From: Pratylenchus scribneri
Taxonomy: Eukaryota > Nematoda > Chromadorea > Rhabditida > Pratylenchidae
DNA: 64,000 bases
Direction: 5' to 3'
Assembly (NCBI GenBank): GCA_030063045.1
Contig: JAQSEB010000049.1
Location: forward strand, 1,550,001-1,614,000
Shown: positions 24,415 to 37,267 of the stretch, one piece after another
Position numbering within the stretch: the stretch's first letter is position 1
How the letters are laid out: every line of letters starts with the position of its first letter
The notes under the pieces: generated by a model
Told to the model about the DNA's origin: nothing
The model's database searches: none
Seen by the model: the letters and a program-made list of their open reading frames with translations, nothing else
Translations under genes and position numbers: made by a program

Positions 24415-24960
24415 AATGAAAAGTAGGGGAAAGTGGGGGAAATTCTTATATAAAATTACAATTCAATAAAAAAGATGGGAAAATGTTGTGCAAAATACGT
24501 GCAAAGATCAGTGAGTTGACAACAAAAATTCGCCTGAAGGATATCTGAATATTGCGCATTGGCCATTATTTAAAGTTCAAATGCTTTAATAGTTTGGGAA
24601 ATGGAAAGTAAGGGGAAGTTCTCATAAAATTGCATTCCAATTAAAAAAAGTTGGATTTTACAAAATATGTACTGACAAAGATCAGTGTTTAATTGAAAGA
24701 AGGTAAATTATGCGCGCATTTTTATATTTCATTGATCAATCATTTTGAGATCAATAAAAAATTTCCATCAGAAGAATTTCTGAATTTTGCTCATTGGCCA
24801 ATAATTTAACAATATTTTAACTTGGTATGCGGTATAGTATAAAACTTAAGGGGGTTGGAAAAATGGAAAGTAGAGGAAATTCTTATATAAAATTCTTTTC
24901 CAATTAAAAAGATAAAAAATTCTCTGCAATATACGGGCAAAGATCAGAGAGTTGAATGGG
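24415..24960. repeat. Three diverged local repeats upstream of the four-TM gene
   Basis: Three spaced, imperfect copies starting near 24415, 24600 and 24860. Each runs GGAAAGTAGGGGAA(A/G)TTCT, ATAAAATT, an A-rich stretch, then CAAAGATCA (24502-24510, 24676-24684, 24938-24946). The 9-bp CAAAGATCA is the best-kept part. It resembles a direct-repeat nuclear-receptor half-site pair, but function is only a guess. Confidence 0.6.
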
Positions 24961-25064
24961 AAGTGATTTATGCGCTCATTTTTCAGTGATCAAAATATTT
25001 TGATCAAGTAAATGTTTTTACCTATTATCTAAATTCCAACAAAATTTGATTAATCTCTTTAAAT

Positions 25065-25567
25065 TAGGGTTGCGCCCCCGCACCCGCGGGGGTCACCCCC
25101 GACGGGGATCCCCGCACTTTTTGGGTTTCACCCCCGACCCTATCCCCGCATATGCCACCCCCGCGCCCCCGCATCCCCGCAAGAGCCACCCCCGCGCCCC
25201 CGCACCCCCGCGGGGGTGAAAATGCACCCCATATTATTGGATTTTTCAGGGAAAATGGGGTTCGATAGGGAAATTTTGACCAAATTTTTGTAGGATAGTA
25301 AAATTTTTTATTAAAATTTTTCTCTGCGAGGCTATTTTTAGATAAAATTTTTCGCTGCGCAGCCATTTTTGGATGAAATTTTTCTTCAAAAAAATTTTTT
25401 ATTTGGAAAATGTGGCTTTTTAAAAAATTTACGCTACCCCCGCCCCCGCGGGGATCCCCGCGGGGGCCCCCGCAAGGGGTCACCCCCGAACCCGAACCCG
25501 CAAGTGCCAACCCCGCAAACCCCGACCCCCGCACAACCCGCCCCCGCACTGCGGGGGCGCAACCCTA
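25065..25567. mobile_element. hAT-like MITE with CCCCCGCA subterminal arrays
   Basis: Termini TAGGGTTGCGCCCCCGCA and TGCGGGGGCGCAACCCTA, flanked by perfect 8-bp duplications CTTTAAAT (25057-25064 and 25568-25575). Both subterminal regions are extremely GC-rich arrays of CCCCCGC/CCCCGAC words, a sharp contrast with the AT-rich host. The centre is AT-rich and contains TTTTTCGCTGCGCAGCCATT, related to the 8084-8443 element. The arrays produce artificial Pro/Arg/Gly-rich ORFs on both strands. Confidence 0.93.
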
Positions 25568-26048
25568 CTTTAAATATAAAGCATTTTAATACCAAAATGA
25601 TTGGATCAAATAAATTAGACAGAATGTTCAATGTTATTGCCAAAAAACAAAGTTAAATCAATTTTAGCTTATTTTGTTTTCTTTTTGGTTATATTTTTGT
25701 CAATTTCCAATCAAATTATTCTTTTTCTAAATAATTTATTCTAATCAGGATTATACGTAAAAATATTATTAAATGTGAAAAATTTAATGCTAAAAATTAG
25801 CTTGGAAAATTGATTTGTTTTCGAAAAATTCAAATATGATGTGAAAATTTCATTTCATCGAAGAAATGTGCGCAAGAGAATTTGACAAACAAAGGCTGAT
25901 GGAAAAAGGGATAAGTTCGGGTCTTGTTGAGAAGAAAATGGGGCGAAAGGAATTTTGGGGTGAAAGGATCAACAAGCAAAGGTGGAGAGAAGAATTGGAG
26001 CGGGAATGGAAAAAATGTGCGCGACATCCTCAAAATCTTTGGGTGGAG

Positions 26049-26258
26049 CTATAGCCCGCCTTCAAATCTCTCAAAAGCGCACTTGATTCTTGCGCGGATT
26101 TCCCCGGCTTTGGGAGTGAAGGAAGGATTTTGTTTGGGTCGATCGGTAGCGGATATGAGCACATTTTTGTCCTTCTCCATATTTTCGGCAATACCCCATT
26201 GACCCAATCCGATCCAAATCCATTCGATCAAGTCTCCTTCGGGAGAGTATTGTCAACG
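26049..26258 (-). CDS. Doubtful ORF fragment
   Basis: A minus-strand open frame with balanced amino-acid composition (EWIWIGLGQWGIAENMEKDK ... KAGEIRARIKCAFERFEGGL, stop) in a stretch noticeably less AT-rich than its surroundings. No start, splice signals or family recognised; it could be a gene remnant, a transposon-derived fragment or chance. Confidence 0.25.
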
Positions 26259-26930
26259 GAAAATCAGAAAAAATTGTACAAATCGGAATGGCTTTATCCC
26301 ATCAAATTATATATTGATCGACATTAGCTTCTAACTTTAAAAAGTTATATTGTCAATGTTTATTACATTCGGTTACTTTAATTTTTTTTAAAATTAATAT
26401 CATAGCAATCAAACTATTATTAAAATTTTTATACTAAATTAAATTATATTAATAAAAATTATTTAATTTTTAACCATTTTGTTAATCTCTTTATTAAGAG
26501 CATTTTAATATCAAAATTATTGATACAGATATGAATTATGTAAAATGATACGATCAAAAAATTAATCCTATATTGCTAAGAAGTCTATTTTTCCGCTTTT
26601 TGATCATAATTTGATGCCTCAATTTCTAATAAAATTCACTTTCTTTCTCTGATCAATAAACGGTTAATTAGATTTATTCTTCAAACAATTGTTGAGATTA
26701 AATAGAATTTCAAACAAATTTTATATCTTTTATCAACTAAAAATATTTATTTTAAAAAATATTTGCGTTATCATCAAAAATTGAGTATAAAATAAAAATA
26801 TCTGTCAAAATTCAAAACTATTAAAAAATAATTTGTCGAATTATGTCTTTAGCCTAGGCGAAATTATCTTCAAAAAATAGCAAAAATATTCACACAAAAT
26901 TCTTCTATATTTCTTCTCCATTTTCATCTA

Positions 26931-29900
26931 TTATTGCATTAATCCAAAGAGGTCATCGGCGGTTGAATGATGGTGATGGCCGGTGGGCCCATCGAAGAGG
27001 AGGGATTCATCGTCATCATCGACGGCGGCGGTGGCAGTGGAAAATTCCATGGAATTTGTTGGATTATTTAGGGGATTTAGGGGATTGAGGTCATCATTGT
27101 GATGAAGTTGGCTGGCACAATCGTCCGTGATGGGACCATTGTGATGATGGTCGAAAAATGATGAGGGAAAAGGCGATTGAGAGGCGAAATTTGTGACGTC
27201 ATCATCCTTAAATGGGAGAATTTAGGGAATTTTCATTGAATTTTCAATTTGATAGAAATTTTAATACATTTTAAGCTAAAAGAATCATTGGATAAAAATA
27301 TTAATTAACTCAAAAATTTTATAGAAAAATCGGAAATTCTAAGGCTTAAAGGTATAAGTTAAATTTAAAAATTATGTTTATAGGAGGATTGGTTTTAAAA
27401 TGGAACAAGGTTTGACCAAGTTATGACTTTATTTTTTCGACAAAATTTCTGGATAAATTTATTGCAACCGAAAAAATTAATTCCTAATTTTTAACTGGAA
27501 AAATTACTTCAATTAAATTGAATTTTCTATATCCAATTTATGCTTAATCGATTTAAGAATAAATTCTGATTTTGGGATCTAAATTAAGCTTATATAATTT
27601 AAATCTTATTTTTCCATGTATCAAAAAAAACATACGCACCTGATGCCCATAAATTAATGGATTCGAATTGGAGTGTTCATCAAAAGCATAGAAGGAATAG
27701 CCGCCCATTTCCGATGGGACATTTTGGCTTGAAGCAACCGGAAATTGATTGCTTCCGATTTCATCGGTTTGCGTACTAATTTCGCATTTTTCTCTTGAAT
27801 TTGATGGTTTCATTGAGGAGGATAAAGCAGGCGATACGGGGGAATATGTAGGCGGTGATGAGGACGAAGTGGATGCGGAACCGACAGAAAGCCGGGATGA
27901 GGCCAAATTACGGGGCAGTGAGGAAGGCGATGTCTGCTCATTTGACTGAAATTTGGCATAAAATTGAAATTGAAAAAATCTTTATCCGAATTTTGGCAAA
28001 TGTGTAAATTTTTTTATTGAATAATTATAATTAGCTAGTAAATCTTTTTTAAAGATTTGATTTACAGATTTGATTTAAGAACAAAATTACTGGATTTAAT
28101 TGAAAATTGGCAAAAAGATAAGGACAAAAAAAGCGATAAAATAAGGCAAATTTGATAGTTTTCGGTTTTTTTTTGTAACTGCATAAGATTTTGGTCATCA
28201 ATCTTTTTGATATCAAAAAAATTTTATAAGTGATTTTTAAATCAGTGAGATAAAAGCTTTAATATTAGACTTTTGATAATGTAGTAAAATTCATTTTACA
28301 AAAAAAACATTAATAATTCTAAAATATCCTAAAAGATAAATCCAATTAAATTTAAAAATATATAATTTTTAATTTTATATATTAAAGTGGTTTGTTAAAA
28401 TTAAATTAAACGTTTCTTAATGTTTAATTTTGTTTAAAAAATTCTTTTCTTTAATTTGTGAATATTTTTCTGCCAAAAAAATTCTCACATGAAGACTGAT
28501 GTCTGCTGGATTTAAACAATGCTGAGAATCCGCCAAAATCGGTGGGCTATACGAAATGGGCATTAGTCCACCAGTGCCGGAATCATCCAAAAATGCGGCA
28601 AATTGATCCGCGCCTTCTCCTTTATTAGCATCATCTCCCGATGGCTCAAACAGCTCATTGAGCAATGGATCAGTCCAGCCGAACACTTGGCAAAATTGCA
28701 TATTCTCGCACATTAAGCCGGATAGGGTCTGATAATGAATGGATTAGAAAAATAAGGATTAAAATTAATTTAATTTAAAACAATTTATTGTTGATCAAAT
28801 CAGAAAAAAATAGGAAAATAAATTTAAACGCCGAAATCTGTATATGTTACCTCAAAAATTAATCAAAAATTCTAACTTTATAAATTATAATATTTTTTTT
28901 CATATTTTACAATCAAATATGAATAATAAAATAAAAAATTTGGATCTGGGTCTCAGGTAATCGATAAGTACCATGTACATATACCGTAAATGCTCTTTTA
29001 ATTCCCCACTCTCCGATAATTCCCCATCTCTCTAATAATTCCCCACACTTTTAAAAAAGTTGAAAAATAATTCGCCATGGGGAATTAAAAAAGCATTTAC
29101 GGTATTAAAACATAAAAATTATTAAGCAATTAATTAAAAATCATATTTCATTATTTATTTTTGTTTTAAATCTTTTTATTTTTGGATAAATTTTGCAAAA
29201 ATTAAACCCAATTTATCTCAATGAGCTTTATCTATTTTTTTTTTTATAAATCGTTTATTTCTAAAGCAATCAAAAGTATAAAAATAATTAAAAAATTAAT
29301 ATTTAAAGAGCTATTTTTAATTTCTGACTTTTTAATTAAAGTTTTTCTTTTTTAATTTGGAATAAACCATGAAAAAAAAAGAAATAAGCCAAAATGCATC
29401 TTTTTTGATTGAGAAGAGGAAAGGAGCTAACTTAGAAAAGAAATCAGAGAAAATGAAGAGAGTAGACTTTCCCTCATCATTTTCAACTTTGGAAAATTTC
29501 TTCTTTCCAATCAATTTCTACACAGCGACGCTTTTGTCCGCTGACCATTTCTACATTTTATATAAGGCGAATTCGTTCAGAATTAATTTAAGGATTGACT
29601 GATGGAATTAGCCCAATAAAATAAGCCCAGATTCCGATAACCAAGGACATTGGCATATAATTTTGGGTAATGTCATCAGTTAATCCTTTTTAACAATTGA
29701 AATTAAAATTTTTTAAAATTTTATTATTAAATTATTGCTCATTAATCAAACTCATTTGATCGCTTTTATTAACTTTTCAATAAGCTAAATGTATAACAAA
29801 AATTCCTATAATATTTTTTCCTCTATTTAATATAATTTGTGTGTCCAGAAAGTTTTTGTCATAGTTGCGTTTTTGAAAAAATAAAAAATATTTATTTTTT

Positions 29901-32900
29901 TCAAAATTCTTTTTTTAAATTAATACAATATAAAACTTTAGTAAAATACAGAATTTTTGGATGGCTAGCTCTTTGGAATAGACCATGAAAATATAAAATA
30001 TGAAATACATGTATCTTTATGTATTAATTGGAATATAAATTAAATAATTAAAAGATATTTCAAAAAGGCAAACCATTTTTTCTAGAAAAAATGCCATAAT
30101 TTTTGGCTTAAAATATTTTATTTTATTAAAAAATTTCAAATTATTAAAATTGTAATTATTAAACATTTTTTTGAGCCATAAATGACCAAATTTTATTTAG
30201 TCATAATCGTTAGGCCTTAAATATATGCTAAAGGCCAATTGTAAATTGCTAATTGATTAATCGCTTCAAAAAATTATTTTGTCAATCAAATATTTTATAA
30301 AAATTGATTTTTCATCTCAAAAAAAAATAAATACATTCACTCACCGTAATTGTGGGCAAAAGCAACAGTAAATTTCCAAAACGTGAGGCGGCATTCTGAG
30401 TTGGATGCAATTCTTTCACCACTTGGAAGAGCATATCCTGCACACGGTCACGCAATTCCGAAACACCGCGTTGCGCCTCGGGCGAAAGGCATTTTGCATC
30501 TTTTTAGATGGAAAATTAGTTTTGAAAGAATTAATTTTGGTTTTACTTGGATCTAAAATGATGATCGCTTTCAAAGCCACTACTTCTTCTTCGCACAATG
30601 CCAATCTTCGCAGTGGGACGACCAATTCATTCAATGTTCGATCGATCAAATTGTTGGATAAATGGCTGAAATTTTTTTCTATTTTTTCTATTCTTTTTAT
30701 TTCCTAGGAAAAATATTTTATTATTCCCAATTTACTGACTTTGATCCATTAAAATCGGCAGGCAATTTCCGAGGCACATAAGAATAGGAGCAAAGACAAA
30801 GAATGTCCGGATTCATTGTATTTTGGGCGGTTCGGGCAGAAAAATTGAAAATTGTTAATGGAGCATAGCCGGCTTTGACCAATGAAATCTGTGTAAATAA
30901 TTTTTAAATAATATGTTTTTATAAATAATATTAATTTTCATCTAATTGATAATATGGCTATATACAAAAATAGTATTTTCAGGTTAGAAACCAAAAAATC
31001 GGAATTATTTCCAGAATGTAACAAAATAAAATCGCAAATTTTTCTGGAAGGTTTTTTAATTCATTTTTCGGAAAATTTTTTTTATTAATTTTTCCGAAAA
31101 TTTTTTTTATTAATTTTTCCGAAAATTTTTTAATTCATTTTTCCGAAAAGTTTTTTTTTATTAATTTTTTTCGAAAATTTTTTAATTCATTTTTCCGGAA
31201 AGTTTTTTAATTCACCACAAGTTTTCCGGAAAGAAAAATAAATAAGAAGATGTATTAATTTTTCACAAAATATCCCCAAATTCACCTTGTCTTGGGTATC
31301 CAACGGCATTGTTGGCTCAATTAATTCATCCAGTGATTCGACCCAATCGACGGCCGCAATGGCACCGCGATGTGCAATTTTTGGCAATTCTTCAGCCCGG
31401 GCCATTCTCGACGGTTTATATGACATCTACGAATTAAAATTAGAAAAAAATTAAATAAAAAATTTTTTAAAAATTCGAATTATATAAAAATTTTTCTTTT
31501 TAAATAAAAAAAAATAATTCGTTTATGATTAAATTAAATTTATTTTTTTTCATTAAAATTTTCACCATTTTTTGAGCCTTAAAATTTTCTTACCTCCGTT
31601 CTTCTTGTATTCGACGGCTTTTGCTCAAATAAATCCTTTAATGACACAACATTTTTTATTGGGCCACCGGATGTGCCAAATCCATCCATAGAATTTGTGG
31701 ATGATTTTGGATTTGGAGTAGAGGCGGACTCGGGCGGGGGTGACCAATTCGCCGAATTTATTGTTTGATTGTCCAGTGAGGATTCATCGCCTTTGGCAAC
31801 CTTCAAAAAATGAAATTATTTTAAAATTTTTGGAATAAGATTTTATTATTTTTAATTTCATCAAAATGTAAATAATATAATTATATAAATATGGATAAAA
31901 AATTAACAATAAATTGAATGAAAAATATATTTTTAAGGCCTTATAATTTCCTATTTAAATATTCAAAATATCATCTTTTTTCCACCTTAATAAAAGACTT
32001 GCTCCAAAAATTCACATAATTCTATTCGCATTTTTATTAAATTAAAAATATTTTTTTGAATTTAGACCTCCGAAAGGATTGAGAAATTAATATTTTTTTC
32101 AATTTAAGTTATAAATAATATCATACCTTCGATTCAATGTTGAGCAATTGCATTAGCAACATTTTAGCATCCAGCGGAATTTTTCTCGACCAATCGTCGC
32201 CTTTAAGGCGCATCTTTATCAAATTTTTTCGAAATTAATTTTTGAATATTTTTCTTTTGAATTTATTTTAATTATTTTTAATTAATTTACAATATTTTTA
32301 CTTCCTATTTTTTTTCAAGTAATTTCAATATTTTTATTTATCCCACCATATGATTGATCAATTCCTCGTCCATTGCCCTTTTCCGGTTTCGCGGCACTTT
32401 CTGTTTTCCTGTCAAATCTCTGTCATGATGAAAATATTTAATAAAATAAATTTTTCTTGAAATTTTACCGATCTGGTCGGACGGCTTTCGGGTCCATGCC
32501 AACATCCAGGCAACGTTGAAAACGACAACATCGACAACTGTTCCGCTGGAATTTGTCCACAACACAATTGTTGCCAAAACGGCAAACATAGCGATATTTG
32601 CCTGTGTATAAGAAGGGAAAATTAAAATGAAAATTAATGAATTAATGTGAAATAATAAATTATTAATTTAATAAAAATAATTTTCATAATTATTTAAAAA
32701 ATATGAATTAAGAAATAATAATTTTAATAAATTATGGAAAAAAGATATAATAATGTAAAAATTTAATCAAATAAGTACCTGTCAATGTGCGTCGAAAGAA
32801 GCCCTTACAACCATAGCAGGCCAAAACACCATAATGCAATTTGGCATGGCCCTAAAATATTTAATAAATTTAGGAAGTAATAAATTGTAAAGCTTTCAAA

Positions 32901-33645
32901 TAAGCAAATTTTATGACCATTTATCATTGTATAAAATATTAATGAATTTATTCCAATTTGGATTAAAATTATATAATTATTAAACTAGTTAAATAATCCG
33001 AGATTAAGAAAAAATTTCGAATTTTTTTCCTAATAAGATGTAAATTTGATGAATGCCTGCCTGAGGAAATGTCAAAATATTTCTGCAATATTTGACCATG
33101 AAATAACATCAAAATAAATTTTAACCAAGCTTAATTCAAAGGTGTAAAAAACCCTAATAAATAATCCATAATCTTGGAAGATATTCATAATAAAATTAGA
33201 CCCAAAATATAGAAAACTTATTAATTTAGGCAAAAATTGTATTTTAGTAAATTTTGTCTCCCATCCTCCTATATCCTATCGATAATAAAATTAGGCCCAA
33301 AATTTTGAGAAATTATCAATTCGGAAGACAATTTTCCCATTCCCTTTGGCTTACATCGCCACAAACTGCGCAAACGGATTCACCATTATTGCCTCCTCCG
33401 GCGGATGGAGAATGGCAAAATGCCGTTGATGACATTGTGGAGACGGAAGGCGGATACGATGAATGTGAGGATGCATTCGAATGATGGGGCGGTGAACGAT
33501 GCGCAGATTGGATGGGCGATGATGGCCTCCGATTGGTGATGACGACATTTTGCCGATTTTGGAAGGAAGATGAAGGGGAAAAATGATTGGCATTTGAAGA
33601 GGGAGAAGCCATTGATCCGTTTGAAGTATTCTGCGATGAAGCCAT
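26931..33645 (-). CDS. HNF4-derived nuclear receptor (NR2A-like), complete
   Basis: Thirteen minus-strand exons with every phase closing: 33655-33355 (ATG 33645), 32851-32779, 32601-32469, 32419-32347, 32213-32127, 31800-31594, 31426-31286, 30888-30736, 30703-30547, 30499-30345, 28728-28489, 27945-27640, 27206-26931 (TAA); 763 residues. A Ser/Asn-rich N-terminus leads to a two-finger DNA-binding domain: CAVCGDVGHAKLHYGV, P-box CYGCKGFFRRTL, second finger CRFGNNCVVDKFQRNSC, then CRCCRFQRCLDVGMDP and KQKVPRNRKR. The LBD has RIEKIEKNFSHLSNNLIDRT, LCEEEVVALKAIIILDP, LSPEAQRGVSEL, RFGNLLLLLPTIT and MQFCQVFGWTDPLLNELF, all HNF4-like. The DVGMDPKAVRPDR sequence is typical of nematode supplementary receptors descended from HNF4 (family knowledge). 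A ~270-residue Ser/Pro then Asp/His-rich tail follows the LBD and ends DDLFGLMQ, a possible activation motif. HNF4-type receptors control lipid and fasting metabolism; in C. elegans NHR-49 does so. Confidence 0.92.
28840..28972. mobile_element. Degenerate GGTACTTA-family MITE
   Basis: The right end is complementary to GGTACTTATCGATTACC and the interior has CAAATATGAATAATAAAATA, as in the 12649 and 21458 copies. The left end is eroded and no duplication is certain. It sits 11 bp from another element at 28984, within an intron of the HNF4-type receptor. Confidence 0.5.
28984..29102. mobile_element. Tc1/mariner-like MITE with TA duplication
   Basis: A 119-bp element with inverted ends CCGTAAATGCTCTTTTAATT and the complement of CCGTAAATGCTTTTTTAATT, flanked by TA on both sides. 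The repeated AATTCCCCA word occurs several times inside. The TA target and short length suit a Tc1/mariner-derived MITE. Confidence 0.82.
31040..31230. repeat. Intronic minisatellite B, TTCCG(G)AAA units
   Basis: Six or so imperfect ~30-bp units of TTAATTCATTTTTCCGAAAATTT form between exons 31426-31286 and 30888-30736 of the HNF4-type receptor (partly overlapping the 31187-31285 intron start). The last units carry TTCCGGAAAGTTTTTTAATT (31193-31212), a 20-mer that also occurs, reversed, in nearly every unit of minisatellite A. Confidence 0.8.
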
Positions 33646-33655
33646 CCGGGACACT

Positions 33656-36188
33656 CTTCAAATGGTAAGAAGGGGAATTGTAGATTTAAGTTTTTTCAAA
33701 TCTTTTAAAGATTAGATTTTAAGCCTATCAACTGGCAAATACTAATTAATAAAAGAGTTTTAAATCCCTTCTATTTATTTTTACTGATAATTTAGACAGT
33801 TCATATAGTAGATTTAATTGTAAAATTGCTTTTATAAATTTCTCTATTAATTAATTTAAATTGCGTAATTTATCCAAACTTATTAATAATTTATTTGCTA
33901 AAAAATTTTAATTTCAAAAAAGAACATTTCTCGGGAACGGAATTTTGTCAAATCGAATTTTTAAACCCTATCCACTGCCCAAAATCTAGTCATTATTTAA
34001 ATATAAGTAGAAATCTAATCCTAAAATCGAACCCTTTTTTATGGCCAAATCATTTTTTGATGTTTAAAAAATTTTCGACAATTTTATTCATTTCGAAAAT
34101 AATACTACTGTTTCTTTAAAATTAATTAAACCCAAAAAATAAACATTTTATATTGATAAATATCAACCTAAAAAAGTTTGTGTTAATTGAAAAATTTTTG
34201 ACAGTCAATAATATTATTAAATATTTCGATCTCAATTGGAGCCAGCCGACATCCCATTTTCCCCTACGGTTTAATGTCTCATCCATTTTTGTTATCCCCA
34301 GCTCATTTTCCCCGTAAAAATTTCCTCTATGAATCTCTCGCGCAATCATTCAAGACCAAAAAAGGATGGTTGAATGAGTGTGATACGCGTCCATAAAAAA
34401 GTGAATAATAAGAGGTGAGGGCGCGTGTCATCCCCACCATAAATCGTTCGAGCGCGCCGCCGTCCCCGGCTGTCATCAACAATAATGGAAATGAATGAAT
34501 GAATGAACTATTCGGGGACACCTATATGGTGTTAATACACGGAAAGTGGAAAGAGGGATCAATATCAATGGAAAGGTATTTTGCGCATCCTCACAAATTT
34601 ATTGCCCCACAAAAATGGGTGCGCAAAACTCCATCAATTTGTAAACATAAAATAGCACATGATGGCGCAAAACGATTTTTAAAAAGAAAAATAATTTTAT
34701 ACAATTCAGGGCAATGGACTCTAAGTATTTGAACAAAATTAAGTAAATTTTTTAAATAAATAAATTACCATAAAATTTTTGTCTCGGAAAATCAAAGTAA
34801 AATCGGACTTTTTTTTAAATATCCTGGCAAAATTAAGCCATAATCTAAAGCTAGCTAATCCTAATTCGAGAGTAACCTTAAACCCTAAGAATACCAAAGT
34901 TTTATGGTCTCAAAAAGCTAATTTCTCCACACAAAAAATTTTTTTTGGGTAATTGGGCAAATTCGTTGATTTTAGGGGTAAAGACATTTTATTCTACAAT
35001 ATTATGACAAGGACTTTAAAAATATTTTTGGCTAAGCTACTTCATTCGGTCCGAGTTATGCGGAAAAATAATGTGGTCAATTTTTTGCAAAGAGATTTGC
35101 AATTTTTAGCCATTTTTCTAATGCAAAATAACAGAAAAGTGGTCGGGGAAAAATGTTTCCAAAGGACTATGAAAAATGAAATGAAATCGTCCATCCAAAT
35201 TTCCATTCAATTTCCACAATTTTTTATCACCAAAATTTTGTGGGCGCGTGTGCATGTTTAATTGTCAGCGAATTTGGATGGAAGAGGATGTGTTTGCGCC
35301 CGTCAACCGAGAACCGACCCTAAAATGGTTGGAATTGGAATGAAGAGGCGGTTGTTGATGGCCCAAACAAAAATTTGGAAAGGACAAAAATTTGAGGAAA
35401 GGAAAGGAAAATTTCTAATACTTATTAGGCGGATGGCGCGGGGTTCATTTCACTTTCACATCATTTTTCAATTTTTCAATTTTGTTTTTTGATGAAATTA
35501 TTAAGGGACAATATAGAAGAAAGAAATTAAGAGACTTCCCTATCCCTATGGTTCAATTCCAATGAAAAATATTGGGGAAATTGAAGGGGGAAGGGGAATT
35601 ATGGCCAAATTGATGAGAAGGGAAAAGAGAGATAATTTTCTTTCATTACTTATTATTATTAAGTGGTTTTGATTAATTCTTTTGTTTTTTTAGATTCATA
35701 AACTATCGATGGAGGTTGGAGACTTCTGCTGCTGATGAGGGATGATGGCCCATTTCTTCGAGGTTTATCGGCAAAACAAATAGATTGATAAATGTGGACT
35801 AAGACAAAGGCCTTCACCAAATACTTTAGATTTTATCTCATTTTCCCTCCAAATTCAGAGAAATTCGTTGACTTAAATAAAAGTATTTCCATTTCCATTT
35901 TGTTTAAATTTTATTATTTTCGGTGATACCGTTAAAAAAGTTTTCTAAAATTATCTTATAATTGGCATTACCGATGTGTTTTTCTAAATTATTTTATGAC
36001 CGGTATTATAGGCTCTACCAGTATGTATATAAATTATTCTAATTAAATATATTTTTAATTAATTATTCAATAAACTTTGATTAATTATTTCAAATTCCTA
36101 TTTTTTTCGCCTAAACAATTTCATATTTTTCAATAGCCAAAAATGTTCACCTCACAATTTTCGTTGTCCTTCCATCCAATCCTGGGCC
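33656..36188. other. Upstream region of the HNF4-type receptor
   Basis: No gene I can support. A short run around 34430-34470 (CGAGCGCGCCGCCGTCC) and a stretch at 35230-35470 are clearly richer in GC than the rest and may hold regulatory sequence. I see no defined sites. Confidence 0.35.
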
Positions 36189-36549
36189 TCATGTGGCCAT
36201 CAAATGTGCCGTCATCATTGGCGGTGGCTGATTTGGCCTATAATCATCGGCGAACATTCCATCCTCTTCCTCTTCTTCCTCATATTCATCGCCATTTTGG
36301 CCTGGTTTTGGGCCATTTTTCCCCACCATCATAATTGATCGAATTGAATTCAGCTCTTCTTGATCATCCAAATGAATTGTGCGATTAGGGCAATTAGGGC
36401 CAAATTTTCGTGTCTGCTGATTTTGATGAGAATTGCCAAAATTTTGTGCCATTATTTGTGGCTGTTGATGATTATAATCGGTGGCATAAACGGTGAATGA
36501 GGTCCTGGGACGTTCCAGCTGTTCCCAATAATCAAAATCCATATAAAAT
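36189..36549 (-). CDS. Small acidic ORF preceded by a splice acceptor
   Basis: ATG at 36542 opens 117 codons: MDFDYWEQLERPRTSFTVYA, then Asn/Gln-rich sequence and a Glu run (YEEEEEEDGMFADDY), ending in TGA. A TTTCAG acceptor lies 7 bases before the ATG, the spacing expected for a spliced-leader addition site. It may be a complete small gene, or the first exon of an alternative HNF4-type receptor transcript. The phase needed to join exon 33655 (phase 2) is matched only by a poor donor, so I favour a separate gene. No family recognised. Confidence 0.45.
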
Positions 36550-37267
36550 CTGAAATTACTTTTAATTTTACTTTAGACTTTGAAGGCATATTTAATTAAA
36601 GTAAAGTTTTCAAGTGAATATTTTCTTTGAATTTAATTATATTTTAAAGCTCTGATTGGTATGGATTAATTGATGGATTTATTGAATTTGAGAAAAATAC
36701 TACCGAAAGCGAAAATAGAGTAAAATAGGTGAAAATCTAACTATTTTCATTTTTTGACCTTAAATTTTGTGCGAATTTTTGTTTTAATTTAATCTGAATT
36801 TGTGAATTTGATTGAAATTAGCAAAAATTATTACCAAAAAGGCTAAGCTGGGCCAAAATTAAGATTTTTCATTTTTAAACCCTAAAATTCTTGTACAAAT
36901 TAAGTTTTGATCAATATATGAAAAAATTAAGTTTTTTTGACCATTAATTTCTGAAATAAATTACATTTTGATCAAATCATTTCAATATCTAAATGCTCTA
37001 CGGAAAGAGATTAAGATTAAGCCAATGGGTTAAGAGTTTTATTAATTAGTAAATTAAAAGATTTTTGAGAAATTGTTCAAATGCATGGAATTTTGGATGT
37101 GGAAAATTCGGGTCAAATTTGACTCTTAGAAAAAGCACAAAATTAATCGAAAATATTTTTATTTTACTCATATGTGGAGCCTACCCTAATTAGAAAGTGG
37201 AAAATTTAAATTGTGTTTTATGGAATTTATTATGTATTTCTAATTTTATGATTATATTGAAAAAAAC

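Noticed and set aside
25064..25643. Pro/Gly/Arg-rich open frames on both strands (up to 161 codons)
   Set aside because: They come from the CCCCCGC arrays of the transposon at 25065-25567; no splice or start context.
29821..29900. GTCCAGAAAGTTTTTG resembling a mariner end
   Set aside because: No inverted partner or TA duplication could be found.
30350..30707. Forward frames across HNF4-type receptor exons
   Set aside because: The reverse strand there encodes ALKAIIILDP and RFGNLLLLLP, unmistakable LBD motifs.
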